From Tetracentron sinense (Eukaryota > Streptophyta > Magnoliopsida > Trochodendrales > Trochodendraceae): a DNA stretch of 64,000 nt. The stretch's first letter is position 1. Each line of letters begins with the position of its first letter. This document shows, piece after piece, positions 1-9,825 of this stretch. The notes below the pieces were generated by a model. That model had not been told where the DNA came from. It made no database searches and saw only the letters and a program-made list of their open reading frames with translations. A program made the translations under genes and the position numbers. Location of the stretch: the NCBI GenBank assembly GCA_015143295.1, contig CM026570.1, positions 29,257,648 to 29,321,647 of the forward strand. Direction: 5' to 3'.

Positions 1-735
1 CGTTGGATGGAATTTTTGAAAGACTATGATTGTACTATTCAATACCACCCGGGTAAAGCAAATGTAGTGGTTGATGCTTTGAGTAGAAGACCTCCGGGGT
101 TACTAGCATGCATGTTAGTGCAGGAATGGAAGCTACTTGAAGACTTGGCAAATCTGGACATTAGTGTGAATGACTCTATTCGTAGTCCTATCTTGGCAAA
201 TGTCACGGTTCGGCCATACATTATAGATTTGATCCAAGAATACCAAGCCACGGATGCTGAATTATTGGCTTATCGGGACAAGGAAGTTGCTAAGGGTAGT
301 GAGGACTTCTCTCTCACTAGTCGGGGTGTTATCACATTCAAGGGAAGGCTGTGCGTCCCAGCCAATGCAGATCTTCGAAGAGAGATTTTGGATGAAGCAC
401 ACCGTTCGAAGTACACAGTGCATCCAGGGGGTACAAAGATGTACCGGAACCTCAAGAGTCACTTTTGGTGGCGGAATATGAAGAGGGAGGTTGCGGAATA
501 TGTAGCACGGTGCTTGGTGTGTCAACAGGTAAAAGCAGAACACATGTGGCCCGCAGGTCTATTACAGTCCCTTCCGATTCCCGAGTGGAAATGGGAGAAC
601 ATATCCATGGATTTCATAGTTGGCTTGCCAAAGACGGCAAGGGGCTCAGATGCGATATGAGTAGTGGTGGATCATTTGACGAAGTCCGCTCACTTCTTAC
701 CTTACCGAACTACTTTCAACTCTAGTCAGTTAGCC
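1..735 (+). pseudogene. Ty3/gypsy pol fragment (RNase H end to integrase core)
   Basis: Enters the window inside pol. The reading frame starts at the end of RNase H ([20 protein letters not shown]), passes through a linker and an H2C2 zinc-binding integrase domain ([11 protein letters not shown]...CLVCQQ, about 390-530), and reaches the first catalytic Asp of the integrase core (MDFIVGLPK, about 607-633). A TGA at 658-660 replaces a Trp codon; homologous frame continues to about 735 ([10 protein letters not shown]), where it stops abruptly against LTR sequence. It is closely similar to 31484-32218 of element E1, so it comes from the same family. Family identity is sure; the left part lies outside the window. 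Confidence 0.9.
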
Positions 736-949
736 GCTTCTTACCTTACATTGCTCAATCATTAATGTTATATGTGTTGTGAAATTACCCAAATGTCATA
801 TTTAAATTTAAATGCAAGTATGTACACGGTTCCCACGAGCACGACATGCATGACATGATTTATCGAGGTTTTCAAGAACATGGTTAGAGGTGGACATATC
901 CTACGATATGTTTTACCTCGCTTTTCACAAGAAGACAAGAACCAACATT

Positions 950-1100
950 CCACGAGGGGTCTCCCCTCACTCACAAGTGCATATCATGAAGAAGGGCCTC
1001 CCTTCCCTCGCAAGTACATACATATCATGAAGAAGGGTCTCCCTTCCCTCGCAAGTGCATTGCATAAAGAAGGGTCTCCCTTCCCTCTCAAGGCATCTCT
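950..1100 (+). repeat. GGGTCTCCC tandem repeats (tail 2)
   Basis: About four irregular units of 30-45 bp, each with GAAGGGTCTCCCTTCCCTC followed by AAGTGCA or AAGTACA. The core is itself a partial dyad (GGGTCTCCC / GGGAGACCC). The same array occurs in the other tail-2 LTRs at 40240-40470, 44045-44190, 48663-48790 and 55980-56190. Confidence 0.8.
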
Positions 1101-1470
1101 CAAGCGCATCTCACAAGGATATCTCACAAGTGTATCTCGCAAGTTACATGATCACAAGCAAGCACGCATGACATGCATGACATGACACGTACGACATGCT
1201 CGACAAGATCAAGTAAGACAAACATGACAAGCTTTCAAGTACGAAAAGATATTTCAAGCCAAGTCAAGTGCACGATGTTTTCAAGAGGTTTTATCGGCTT
1301 TCTATGAAATACAAGCATGATTATAAATTGCTTTACTTCCTTGTATGATAGGAATTGTTTCCGTCTAACATATATGAATTGCTCCTGATTTATGTATTGC
1401 CATTTTTATGCTATGACTATTGGTTAGTATTTGGTACCCGCTGAGTATTCCATGCTCAGCCGTACTTCTT

Positions 1471-1590
1471 ATGTCGGCAGGTTCTGAGGGAGCTGCTGCT
1501 CCATTTGATGTTTGTGCTCCTGGTCCATGGGTGGAAGAGGAGTATGTCGAGGAGCCTTTGGAGGAACCTCCCGTAGAGGGTTATCAGTAG
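1471..1590 (+). CDS. LTR micro-ORF, acidic peptide with PWVEEEY core (39 codons)
   Basis: ATG-to-TAG frame of 39 codons beginning MSAGSEGAAAPFDV, then core PWVEEEYVEE and ending VEGYQ. Most charged residues are Glu or Asp. The ATG overlaps the motif ATGTCGGCAGGT, which recurs at this site in most LTRs of the window. The frame lies just 3' of the GCTGAG/CTCAGC stem-loop and about 300 bp before the LTR end. No known domain is recognised. Coding status is inferred from codon-level conservation among diverged LTR families. CAG|GT at the start also fits a 3' splice site, so it could be an exon instead of starting at this ATG. Confidence 0.5.
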   Translation: MSAGSEGAAAPFDVCAPGPWVEEEYVEEPLEEPPVEGYQ

Positions 1591-1889
1591 GTGGTGTTAG
1601 ATTCTGAGTGGATTGGCTATGGGTGAGCATGAGTGATTATATCCATGTATTTTGGCGGGCATGTCCGCACTTTCCTTGTTTTGATTTCTTTGTATTAAAC
1701 TTGGACCATGTGTATATACTTAGAGGTTGTTAGACTTCCGCTGTGTTTTATAGTTATGTTTCCGTTGTCATCCTCTATTGTATATGCTCTGTGGGTTTTT
1801 GCAGGTTGGTTTGTTAAGCAAGTCATGTAAGCCATGATTAGTCGTCCAAAGTTCACTCTAACTCCTAGGGTGGGTTTTGGGTCGCGACA

Positions 1890-3247
1890 GTAATGGCAGT
1901 CAGGAGTTTGCTTTAAATGATGATGGTGCTATCACATTCAAGGGCAGGTTGTGTGTTCCCACGGACACAGTGTTGAGGAGTGAGATCTTGGACGAGGCTC
2001 ACCGATCCAAGTACACGGTATATCCAGGAGGTACGAAGATGTATCAGAATCTCAAGAGGCACTACTGGTGGCAGAACATGAAGAGGGAAGTCACCGAGTA
2101 TGTTTCTAGATGTTTGGTGTGCCAGCAGGTGAAAGTCGAGTATCAGAGGCCGACAGGTCTTTTACGGTCCATCCCTATTTCGGAATGGAAATGGGAGAAT
2201 ATCACGATGGATTTCATCGTGGGATTACCATGGACGGTGAAGGGCTCAGATGCTATTTGGGTGATTGTAGACAGATTTACTAAGTCTGCGCATTTCCTTC
2301 CGTATCGGACTACTTTTAGTTCAAATCAGTTGGTGGCCTTGTATATCAAGGAGGTGGTTCGGTTGCACGGTGTGCCGGTTTCCATTGTGTCTGATCGAGA
2401 TCCTAGTTTCAGTTCCAGATTCTCAAAAACTTTTCAGAGTGCTATGGGTTCTCGGTTAGATTTCAGCACCGCCTTGCATCCTCAAACCAATGGGCAGACT
2501 AAGAGGATAAATCAGGTTGTGGAAGATATGCTCCGAGCTGTTATGCTGGATTTTCAGGGCAGTTGGGAGGAACACTTGCCATTGGTTGAATTTACCTACA
2601 ACAACAGTTATCAAGCAAGCATCCAAATGACACCTTTTGAAGCTTTGTATGGTCGGAGTTGCAGATCACCTCTATATTGGGATGAGGTTGGTGAGAGAAA
2701 GGTCCTTGGTCCTGAGTTGATCGAGCGGACCGCAGAGATGGTCAAGGTAATCAGGGAGCGATTGAAAACTGCTCAGGACAGGCAGAAGAGCTTTGCGGAC
2801 ACGCGCCGTAGAGATTTAGAATTCCAAGTTCGGGATCGAGTCTTTGTGAAGATTTCTCCGAGTCGGGAAATTATACGATTCAGGAAGAAAGGAAAGCTCA
2901 GCCCTAGGTACGTTGGGCCATTTGAGATCATCACGAGGGTTGGTGAGGTTGCTTATATGGTAGCACTACCACCTCACATAGCAGCGGTCCATAATGTGTT
3001 TTACATCTCTATGTTTAGGAAATACATCCCGGATCCATCTCACGTCAGTGCTCTTGATCCGGTGGAGATTAGAGAGGATCTCACTTTGGTTGAGCAACCA
3101 GTTTAGATTTTGGATCGTAGAGATCAGGTCTTGCGCAACAAGACTATCCTTTTAGTCCTTGTGAAGTGGTAGCATCATTCCAAGGAAGAGACTACGTGGG
3201 AGCGAGAAGCTGAAGTGAAGGAAAAGTACCCTCACTTGTTTGTATAG
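1890..3247 (+). pseudogene. Ty3/gypsy pol 3' part: integrase and chromodomain-like tail (element E5)
   Basis: Frame begins abruptly after the LTR end at 1889, at a position equal to the linker before the integrase zinc finger ([12 protein letters not shown]). It carries the H2C2 finger (HRSKYTVYPGG...CLVCQQ), the DDE core with Asp in MDFIVGLP, Asp in VSDRDPSF and Glu in VVEDMLRA, the GPFEII region, and the chromodomain-like C-terminus (ILDRRDQVL...[18 protein letters not shown]). Stops at 3104-3106 and 3170-3172 both replace Gln codons (CAG or CAA to TAG type); the natural stop is TAG at 3245-3247. It is more diverged from E1 than the fragment at 1-735, so it is a separate subfamily. A polypurine tract and 3' LTR follow. 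Confidence 0.9.
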
Positions 3248-3325
3248 TTTCTATGTTGGATGTTCTCTGTTCTAGTTCTTGTTATGTTTTGGGTGTCGTT
3301 CTAATTTCGAGGATGAAATTCTTGT

Positions 3326-3338
3326 AAGGAGGGAGGGA
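3326..3338 (+). other. Polypurine tract of E5
   Basis: AAGGAGGGAGGGA directly before the LTR start TGTAGAACCCC; it would prime plus-strand DNA synthesis. Position and composition are those expected for a gypsy element. Confidence 0.85.
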
Positions 3339-3574
3339 TGTAGAACCCCGAATCCACATTTCACTAAGTAGTGAATAGTATGTGAATGTTGCTCAAGTGT
3401 GGTTTTGTATTCCTATGGGCTTTATGTTAATAGATGAGTTTGGATTTATGGCTTGCATGTTCTAATAGGCATATATATCCTTAAGGAGTGTGTTTAAAGC
3501 ATAAAAGAGTGTTGGAATGGGATTGGAGAAGATCCAAGTAGTGAAAACAAGGTTTTACAGCAAAACAAGGGATC

Positions 3575-3762
3575 ACCGATCGCTCGGTGATATCCTCCGA
3601 TCGACCGGTCCTCTAGGATCAATTGGTAGCTATCGACTGGTTAACTTTTTTGTATGGGGATAAATTTCAGAGAGGGTGTTTTCAATCGAACGACTGGTTG
3701 AAACCACTGATCGACCGGTAAGCCACTGATCGCTCGGTCTGTACCACCGATCGATTGGTTAT
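3575..3762 (+). repeat. Palindrome cluster CCGATCGNNCGG in LTR promoter region
   Basis: About six perfect or decayed copies of a 14-bp dyad such as ACCGATCGCTCGGT, TCCGATCGACCGGT and ACCGATCGATTGGT, spaced about 30-40 bp, ending about 55 bp upstream of the TATA box. Position fits an enhancer-like element or a source of hairpin RNA; function is inference. Confidence 0.75.
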
Positions 3763-3815
3763 ACATAGATTTTCTTCATTAAGGGTGTTTAAGACTTTAG
3801 CCATCACCCTTTGCC

Positions 3816-3824
3816 TATATAAAG
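3816..3824 (+). promoter_or_regulatory. TATA box of E5 LTR
   Basis: TATATAAAG after a CT-rich stretch and before GGGTTCGTGCC. It lies in the expected place for the U3 core promoter, so transcription should start at about 3845-3855. Confidence 0.7.
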
Positions 3825-4120
3825 GCTGGGTTCGTGCCTTAGGGTTTCATAAACCCTTTGTGCATTGTTTTTGAAGGATTTTGAGAAGAGGAGAAGAAGA
3901 AGAACTAGGTTGTAGTACCTCGGACTTTTCTATACTTAATGAATACCGTTTTCATAGCTAATTGGTCTTCCTCGTAGTCTAATTAATAATTAAGGGAGAA
4001 ATCAAAAATTAGGAAATGTCAGAAATGTTCATTTTCGAAAGACGAACCCAACGCAAGTTGAATCGTCGAAATCGGACGAGTGAGTCAAAAGATATGGTTA
4101 AAACAGTCCAGACCTGCAGA

Positions 4121-4307
4121 GCACCGATCGCTCGGTCCAGTCAGCGATCGATCGGTCCAAAACCGATCGATCGGTAGCTATCGCACGGTCAAAAATTTTG
4201 TATGGGGAAATTTTCCAGAGAGCAGATTTTTGACTGGTCGCTCGGTCAGAACACCGATCGCTCGGTAGGCAACCGATCGATCGGTCATAACCACCGATCG
4301 CTCGGTC
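4121..4307 (+). repeat. Palindrome cluster ACCGATCGATCGGT in S1
   Basis: Eight or so copies of the dyad including perfect ACCGATCGATCGGT and variants with CGATCGCTCGG, in two groups separated by a spacer containing GTATGGGGAAATTTTCC. The same layout occurs in the E2 5' LTR and in E3. Confidence 0.85.
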
Positions 4308-5302
4308 TTCGCGTATTTGTAGAAATTTTAGTAAGGGCTTTTTCATCTTTTGGGCGTTAAACCCTTACCCATAAGGGCTTGCTCGACCATTTGAACCCTC
4401 ATTCACTACACTTAGAACATTAGAGAGAAAAGGGAGGAGAAGAAGAGGGTTTTCACCTAGGGTTTCCATTGGAGAAGGAATCAAAGGGTTTGACAACCCT
4501 AGATCATCCTCAAACTTGGATTGCTTCAAGTTCAAGGCTTGAGCTCGTGGGGGATCTCGTTCTCAAGCTAGGGCAGCATTCTCCAAGGTGTTTCAAGAGG
4601 GTTTTCTTCTCCAAACCAAGTCTCCCTCAAGAAAAGGTTCCTCCTTTCAAGTTGGAGCTCAAATCAAGGTTCCTACCAAGATCAAGCCTTGATCTAAAGT
4701 TAGTACACCCTACTAACCTTTCCCTAGCAATAACCTAGGTTTTCTATTATGAATGGTGATTCTTTATATTATGCTTTCCTTCTCTATGCATTGTATTAAA
4801 TCAACAAATATAAACAAGATAAGGGAAATAGAATGAATGTGTGGATGGGAGATTGGATGTGGCGATTGGATGCCAAATGTGTGATGTATGATATATGTGG
4901 GTTGTGAGTTGGAAACGGAGGATGGGCATTGTACAAATAACAAATTTACCATTGTGTGATTGGATGGAAAATATGCAATTAAAATAAGGAGATGAACTAC
5001 TAAGGAACGATGTATGTGATGTGTTTGACGAAATGCCTAAACTATGAAATAATGATTTAAATGAAGAAATGGAAAGGGGCCTTATGCATGTATTCTCATG
5101 AATGATGAATGGATTTAAATACCATGTCGATTACTCAAATTCTCATATGCATATATTGTGAATTGAATGGTGATGTTATATCTCTCTTATTATCCTTATT
5201 CAATGATTGTCACAATTGACATGTACACGAGCACGCATGATAGCATGAATCGAGATTTCAAGAGCATATGCATATAATAACCAACAAGAAAATATTGCAT
5301 GA

Positions 5303-5506
5303 CAAGGAGGTTGGTAGCCCAGGAACATTCGGGTACTAGCCTCTGGCTCACAAGAAAACTAAACAAGTAATAAAAATCACATATTGTCAAGGAGGTTGGT
5401 AGCCCAGGGACATTCGGGTACTAGCCTCTGGCTCACAAGAAAACCATACATATCAAGGAGGTTGGCAGCCCAGGGAGATTCGGGTGCTAGCCTCTGGCTC
5501 ACAAGT
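5303..5506 (+). repeat. CAAGGAGGTTGG tandem repeats (tail 1), 3 units
   Basis: Three units of about 63-87 bp starting near 5303, 5390 and 5453. Each has CAAGGAGGTTGGTAGCCCAG, an ATTCGGGT centre and CTAGCCTCTGGCTCACAAG. GGTAGCCC and GGGTNCTAGCC within a unit are partly complementary, so each unit could fold on itself. Confidence 0.88.
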
Positions 5507-5803
5507 TACAAGATACAAGGTTACAAGATGATGACAAGACATTCATGCATGCACGCATACATGATTTTTAAAATGCATACCGGGACATGGAAACGGGTTT
5601 TCAAGCATGAGTTTTGTCGGCCTTTTTGCATTCTTGCACATCAAGATGATAATATTGCTCCATGTTTAATATTGTTTGATTCTATGATTTTACCCTTGCC
5701 TGGAATTGATGAGTGGTATTGTACTACTCCTCGCATGTTTATTATTGTCATGGATAGCTAGTAGCTTGTACTCGCTGAGTATTCCATGCTCAGTCGTACT
5801 TTC

Positions 5804-5944
5804 ATGTCGACAGGTACTGAGGGAGCCCTCGACCCAGAGCCTTGGGTCAAGGAAGAGTATATCGAGGAGAGAGAGCCGTCTATTCCACTGCAGTCTCAGG
5901 CGGACCGAGACCTTGACGTGTGGCCATACCTCGACTATTGTTGA
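5804..5944 (+). CDS. LTR micro-ORF in S1 (46 codons)
   Basis: ATG-to-TGA frame: MSTGTEGALDPEPWVKEEY near the start and WPYLDYC at the end. An in-frame ATG six codons upstream (5786), inside the stem-loop, would add MLSRTF. The core has Lys in place of the first Glu after PWV. The C-terminal Asp-aromatic-Cys before the stop is shared with the E1, E2 and E5 copies. Coding status is inferred from cross-family conservation. Confidence 0.5.
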   Translation: MSTGTEGALDPEPWVKEEYIEEREPSIPLQSQADRDLDVWPYLDYC

Positions 5945-6238
5945 GGGGAGAGTACGAGAGGGTCTTTTATGTATTTTGACATTTTGATAGGTGGGTCTGT
6001 CCACCTTAGACTTAGACATGTTTTGTATATATGTTAACTTGGAATACTATTTTGGAAATCTTAGAAGAAAAGAAAAAGTTAGTTTACGTTTCCGCATTTA
6101 TGTTTAGCTTCCGCGCTCTGATTATCATTGTCTAGTACTGTAATTATCTTATTCATTACAGGATGGTTTGGCAGGTACGTATAGTCAAACCTAAAGTATC
6201 CCTTAACTCCTAGGGGGATTTTGGGGCGCGACATAGGT

Positions 6239-7489
6239 GTTGTTCAATCTTGAAGGAAGATCAAGATTCTTCCATCCTTTAGTGTCTCTCAACCAAACAT
6301 TCAAGGTTCTTGCTTGTTCAAGCTTTTGGAATCAAAAGCTTTGATTTCACCAAGGTAGATACACTCTACTACCAATCTTGCAATGCTACTAAGTTACTCA
6401 ATATTGTCCTTCTTAATCTCTTCTATGCATATATCTTGATGAGTATGGTGTGAAAGGATGTTGTTTGTATACTTGGATGTAAGTCATTACTATTATGCAT
6501 TCTATGTGTTCTTAATCTCATATGCTCATATGCTCGCATGTCTCGCATGAACCGATGTTTTCTATGGTTTTCCTCAATGCTATGAAAAGGGTTTTCAAAC
6601 AAATGACTTGTAAGGAATGATTCTAAATAACTCCATGATTGGTCTAAGATCGGTTCACAAGCTCTAAGGATCATGATACATACTCATAAGAAGCTCTATG
6701 ATAATCTCCAAGGTCGTTTCACAAGCTCTAAGGATCACAAATGAAATGCTGTAAGATCTCTATAGTATTGGCTCTATGGTTTTGCTCCATGCTTTATGTC
6801 TCTAGGGATCATAATTGACTCTAAGTAACTCCATGAACTCACAAGGCTATGATTATTGCATGACTCACACGGGTATAGTTTTGGTTTCGGATTTCAGATT
6901 TCATCACATATGCTATACATGGTTTCTACAATTTAATATGGTTTAAGGATTTCAGTCTCCATGCTTTGTATGCTCTATGCGATATTGCTTTATTGTTATT
7001 AGTTTGTATACGCTGAGTATTCCACACTCAGCCGATATTTATGATAATGGGCAGGTGATCAGGCTTCGTTTGATCTATGTGGCACGGAACCATGGGTAGA
7101 GGAATTGTACTTCGACCTGGAGCCTTCCATGGATCACTACCAGGACGATGGTCCGTCAGATAGGTGTCAGGACTTTGACTTCTGTTGATCTATGTAGATT
7201 GGATACTATATTTTGTTAAGTGAGAGTGGGACTTGTCCACTCCACCTTTTTGGATTCTCATATGTATTTTGGGTGGTTCCTACTTGGACCGGGTTATAGG
7301 AGTATTTGTTTTGCTTCCGCTATATTTAGTGTTTTACATTCCGATGTGCATTGTATATCATTTCCGCTATGTATGTTCAGGTACTCTGACAGGTTTCCAT
7401 GTGTGCCTTATGTGTCATATCGGAGGTATGATACAGCGGTCACGAGTCAAAGTATCCCTAACTCCTAGGGGGTATTTTGGGTCGCGACA
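6239..7489 (+). mobile_element. E5 3' LTR, second part
   Basis: Resumes after the S1 target duplication (6234-6238) and ends GGTATTTTGGGTCGCGACA at 7489. It holds a conserved possible splice donor CAAG|GTAGATAC (6351-6360), repeats of CACAAGCTCTAAGGATCA around 6650-6740, the stem-loop near 7012-7032 and a diverged copy of the acidic reading frame. It lacks both the CAAGGAGG and GGGTCTCCC arrays, so it is a third tail type. Confidence 0.88.
7048..7188 (+). CDS. Diverged LTR micro-ORF without ATG (E5)
   Basis: An open frame reads WAGDQASFDLCGTEPWVEEL and ends DFDFC before TGA at 7186-7188. The core EPWVEE and the C-terminal Asp-Phe-Cys match the other families, with different codons. A TAA at 7045-7047 closes the frame just upstream and no in-frame ATG precedes the core. 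Translation would need entry at CAG|GT (7052-7056) by splicing or a non-AUG start; otherwise this copy is dead. Confidence 0.4.
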   Translation, partial: WAGDQASFDLCGTEPWVEELYFDLEPSMDHYQDDGPSDRCQDFDFC

Positions 7490-8787
7490 CATATGGTCTT
7501 GCTCTCATTCGTGTATTTAAACATTTCAAAATTCCATTAGATTGTTATCAAGACAAAAAGTCCATTTTTGATTCAGATGTGTTCTCCAAGGCTACCATTA
7601 TGAGAATGGGTTACTCTTATGTTGAATCCAGTAATGTTTGGGTCCCAAAATCCCAAACCATTCCTACCTCCACTTCATTTGATCTTCCTGATATTTCTAT
7701 CCCTCATCATGTACCTCCTCCTTCTCACTCCACTCCTTTTGATCCTCCCTTTGACCCCTCTTCTCCTCCTCATTATCCCATCTTCCATCCTCTCCTTTTA
7801 CTGACCCAATAGTGCAGCCAGAGGTAGGTGAGATAGTGATTGAGACTGAGACTACAAATCAGCCAGAGCATGCAGAGGATGAGCCATTTGCAGAGACTGA
7901 GGCTGAGCCTGAGTGGGGAGATATCAAAATAGATGTTGATATTCCTGAGTCCTCCCAGAGACAAGACATAGATCGATTTGAGGATCCTGGATTTCAGTAT
8001 GTATCTCGTCCCAGACCTGCTCCCATTTCTGATGAGCAGTTGAGTATGCTGACTGCCCAGGTTGCCTCCATGGCCTCTAGCATTGAGCATTTCCAGTTAC
8101 AGATTAGTCAGAGCCTGGTGTAGTTTCACGATTACAAGAGAGACTTCTTGGAGGTTCCAGGCTTCACAGACAAGTAGTTTAGAGAGACTCCAGTCTAAGA
8201 CTAGGGATAGACTATCCTCTCTAGAGTCAAAGATGGAGCTTATTTAGTCTGAGATGATGCACCATGAGCCTAGACTTGCCGAGATTGAAATGGCAGGAAG
8301 TGTGGTCAAGGACTGGGTTGATTCCATAATCACCCTGATTCAGAGCAAGAATATAGATGCTTCTATGGAGAGTGAGAAGCTTATTGATGAGGTGAAGGGC
8401 ATTAACATGACTGTAAATGTCCAATCGAGCTGCATTTACCAAATGGCAAATCTTTTGGAAGATCAAGCTCCTGTGATAGGTGACATAGCTAGAAAGATTG
8501 ATAACATTACTATGGATTCAGCCTCCATCTCTCACAAGCTTCAGTTTGTTCCCATTCTAACTGAAGTCTATATTCCCTGTCACCCTCCTTCTCAAGTTCC
8601 TCCACAATAGCATTCTCAAGCCACTCCTTCAGTACCTCCTGCAGAACAGCCTCCTTCAAAGGCTAGCAAGGCTTCTCCAGAGCAACCGGATGTGATCTCC
8701 TCTTCCTCAGATGACCTGTCCAAGACCACCAAGCCAAAGCAGCCTACCTCAAAGCCTGATAGGCCTACCAAGAGACAGAAGATTTGA
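7490..8787 (+). pseudogene. Sirevirus-like env-like ORF remnant
   Basis: Starts mid-gene after the E5 LTR. The frame reads FKHFKIPLDCYQDKKSIFD, then MRMGYSYVESSNVWVPKSQT, a Pro/Ser-rich stretch, a frameshift near 7780, an acidic segment (TETTNQPEHAEDEPFAETEA), a stop at 8121, further stops to about 8250, a possible coiled-coil region (8254-8560, KLIDEVKGINMTVNVQSS) and a Lys/Pro-rich end (PTSKPDRPTKRQKI) with TGA at 8785-8787. Location between pol and a copia LTR and the low-complexity composition fit the env-like ORF of Sireviruses; this is inference from layout, not a recognised domain. No RT or integrase of this element is present. Confidence 0.5.
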
Positions 8788-9308
8788 TGAAGACTTTTTG
8801 ATTTTTTTTTACTTTTGTATTTCCTTATGTTTGATGTAATGTCTACACTTTCATGTATCTTTTTCACCATATGTATGACATTTCTTTTATATCTTCTCTA
8901 TTTTTTCCCTTTAATTTTTTGATGTTGCCAAGGGGGAGAAAATGTGAATGTGTGTGAATGTGTATGCTTATGAATTATTGGTTTTGATTGGTTTTGAACA
9001 CAAACAAAATAAATTCTCAAACCTTCTTTGTGGAACTTCTCTTGGTTCCAACTTACATAAGATATGTTGATAATAAACTCAAATTAAAATATTGATCAAG
9101 GAACTTCCCTTGATTCCATAAGTTAAAAGTCTTTAATGTATGAATGATTCATGTATGATCTTGGAAAATGATCCAATACCTCTCTTATTTTAATAAATTT
9201 GTATTTGATGCATTTGTTGAGGGGGAGCTATCCTCAAATTTTCAGACATTGAGGGGGAGCTCATCCCAAGTCATTCACATTATTATGTCATCATCAAAAA
9301 GGGGAGAT
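8788..9308 (+). other. Sirevirus-like 3' noncoding region and polypurine tract
   Basis: T-rich stretch after the env-like stop, then two GAGGGGGAGCT motifs (near 9220 and 9250) typical of the multiple purine tracts of Sireviruses, and AAAAAGGGGAGATTG at about 9295-9309 next to the LTR start. No gene is seen here. Confidence 0.6.
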
Positions 9309-9825
9309 TGTTAGCCTCAAGATTACAACTCTTAGTACCCTAATTTTTTTTGATGATAACACAATAATGAAATGACTCTTGATATACTAATATTTCCATT
9401 GAGTGTGTAAAATTTCAGTGAAGTAGTCTATAAAGATCAAATTTCAAGATATGAAGAATTGAGCTTAAGTCATCAAGGTCAAAGTTTAAATGCTAGTTCT
9501 TCCAAAAATCTTCAAAAGCTCAAGACAATGCATGAAGATCCATCAAGAGTGAAACTTCTTAAAATCAAGATTGAAGATCATCGTTCATGAAGACTATTGT
9601 CTAAGTTAAAGTGTCTAAGACTTTGTGAAAGTCCTCAAGACATTGGAAAAGAATTGCTTAAAGATTACCTAGATAGACCCTAGGTGACCTAGTATAATTT
9701 GGACATCATTCTAAGGCCCTAAAAATGATTAAACTATTGATATTTTAATTACCTAAGGGTCCTAGCATGTTTCCCATTGTTTTGGTCTCATTACGATGAG
9801 TTTACTAAAAAAATTCAGTGAACTC

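Larger units (their letters stand above)
747..1889 (+). mobile_element. Truncated gypsy LTR, second half (tail 2)
   Basis: Matches the second half of the LTR at 43276-45960 in reverse orientation and ends with the family's terminal GGGTCGCGACA at 1889. The first half is missing: homology starts at about 747 directly against pol. It holds GGGTCTCCC repeats, the GCTGAG/CTCAGC stem-loop (1438-1458) and the acidic reading frame at 1471. After 1889 comes integrase sequence rather than a primer-binding site, so this is not a 5' LTR in its original context. Either an LTR inserted into pol and was then trimmed, or a recombination product. Confidence 0.8.
3339..3910 (+). mobile_element. E5 3' LTR, first part
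   Basis: Starts TGTAGAACCCCG after the polypurine tract. Contains a palindrome cluster (3575-3762), a TATA box (3816-3824) and a leader-like segment (GGGTTTCATAAACCC). It is interrupted at 3910 by solo LTR S1 and resumes at 6239. The last five bases TAGGT (3906-3910) are the target-site copy. Without S1 the LTR is about 1.8 kb. Confidence 0.9.
3911..6233 (+). mobile_element. Solo gypsy LTR S1 with TAGGT target duplication
   Basis: A 2323-bp LTR from TGTAGTACCTCGG to GGGGCGCGACA, flanked by identical 5-bp repeats TAGGT at 3906-3910 and 6234-6238, with no internal region. This is the product of LTR-LTR recombination after insertion into the E5 LTR. Its head is of the palindrome type (4121-4307) and its tail is of type 1 (CAAGGAGG repeats at 5303-5506), a combination not found in E1 or E3. 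An acidic micro-ORF lies at 5804-5944. Confidence 0.93.

Noticed and set aside
4098..4346. Arg/Ser/Asp-rich frames over the CGATCG palindromes (also 39084-39311 and 57122-57349)
   Set aside because: The dipeptide-like content (DRSI, TDRS) comes from the palindrome repeat itself, and frames break in other copies.
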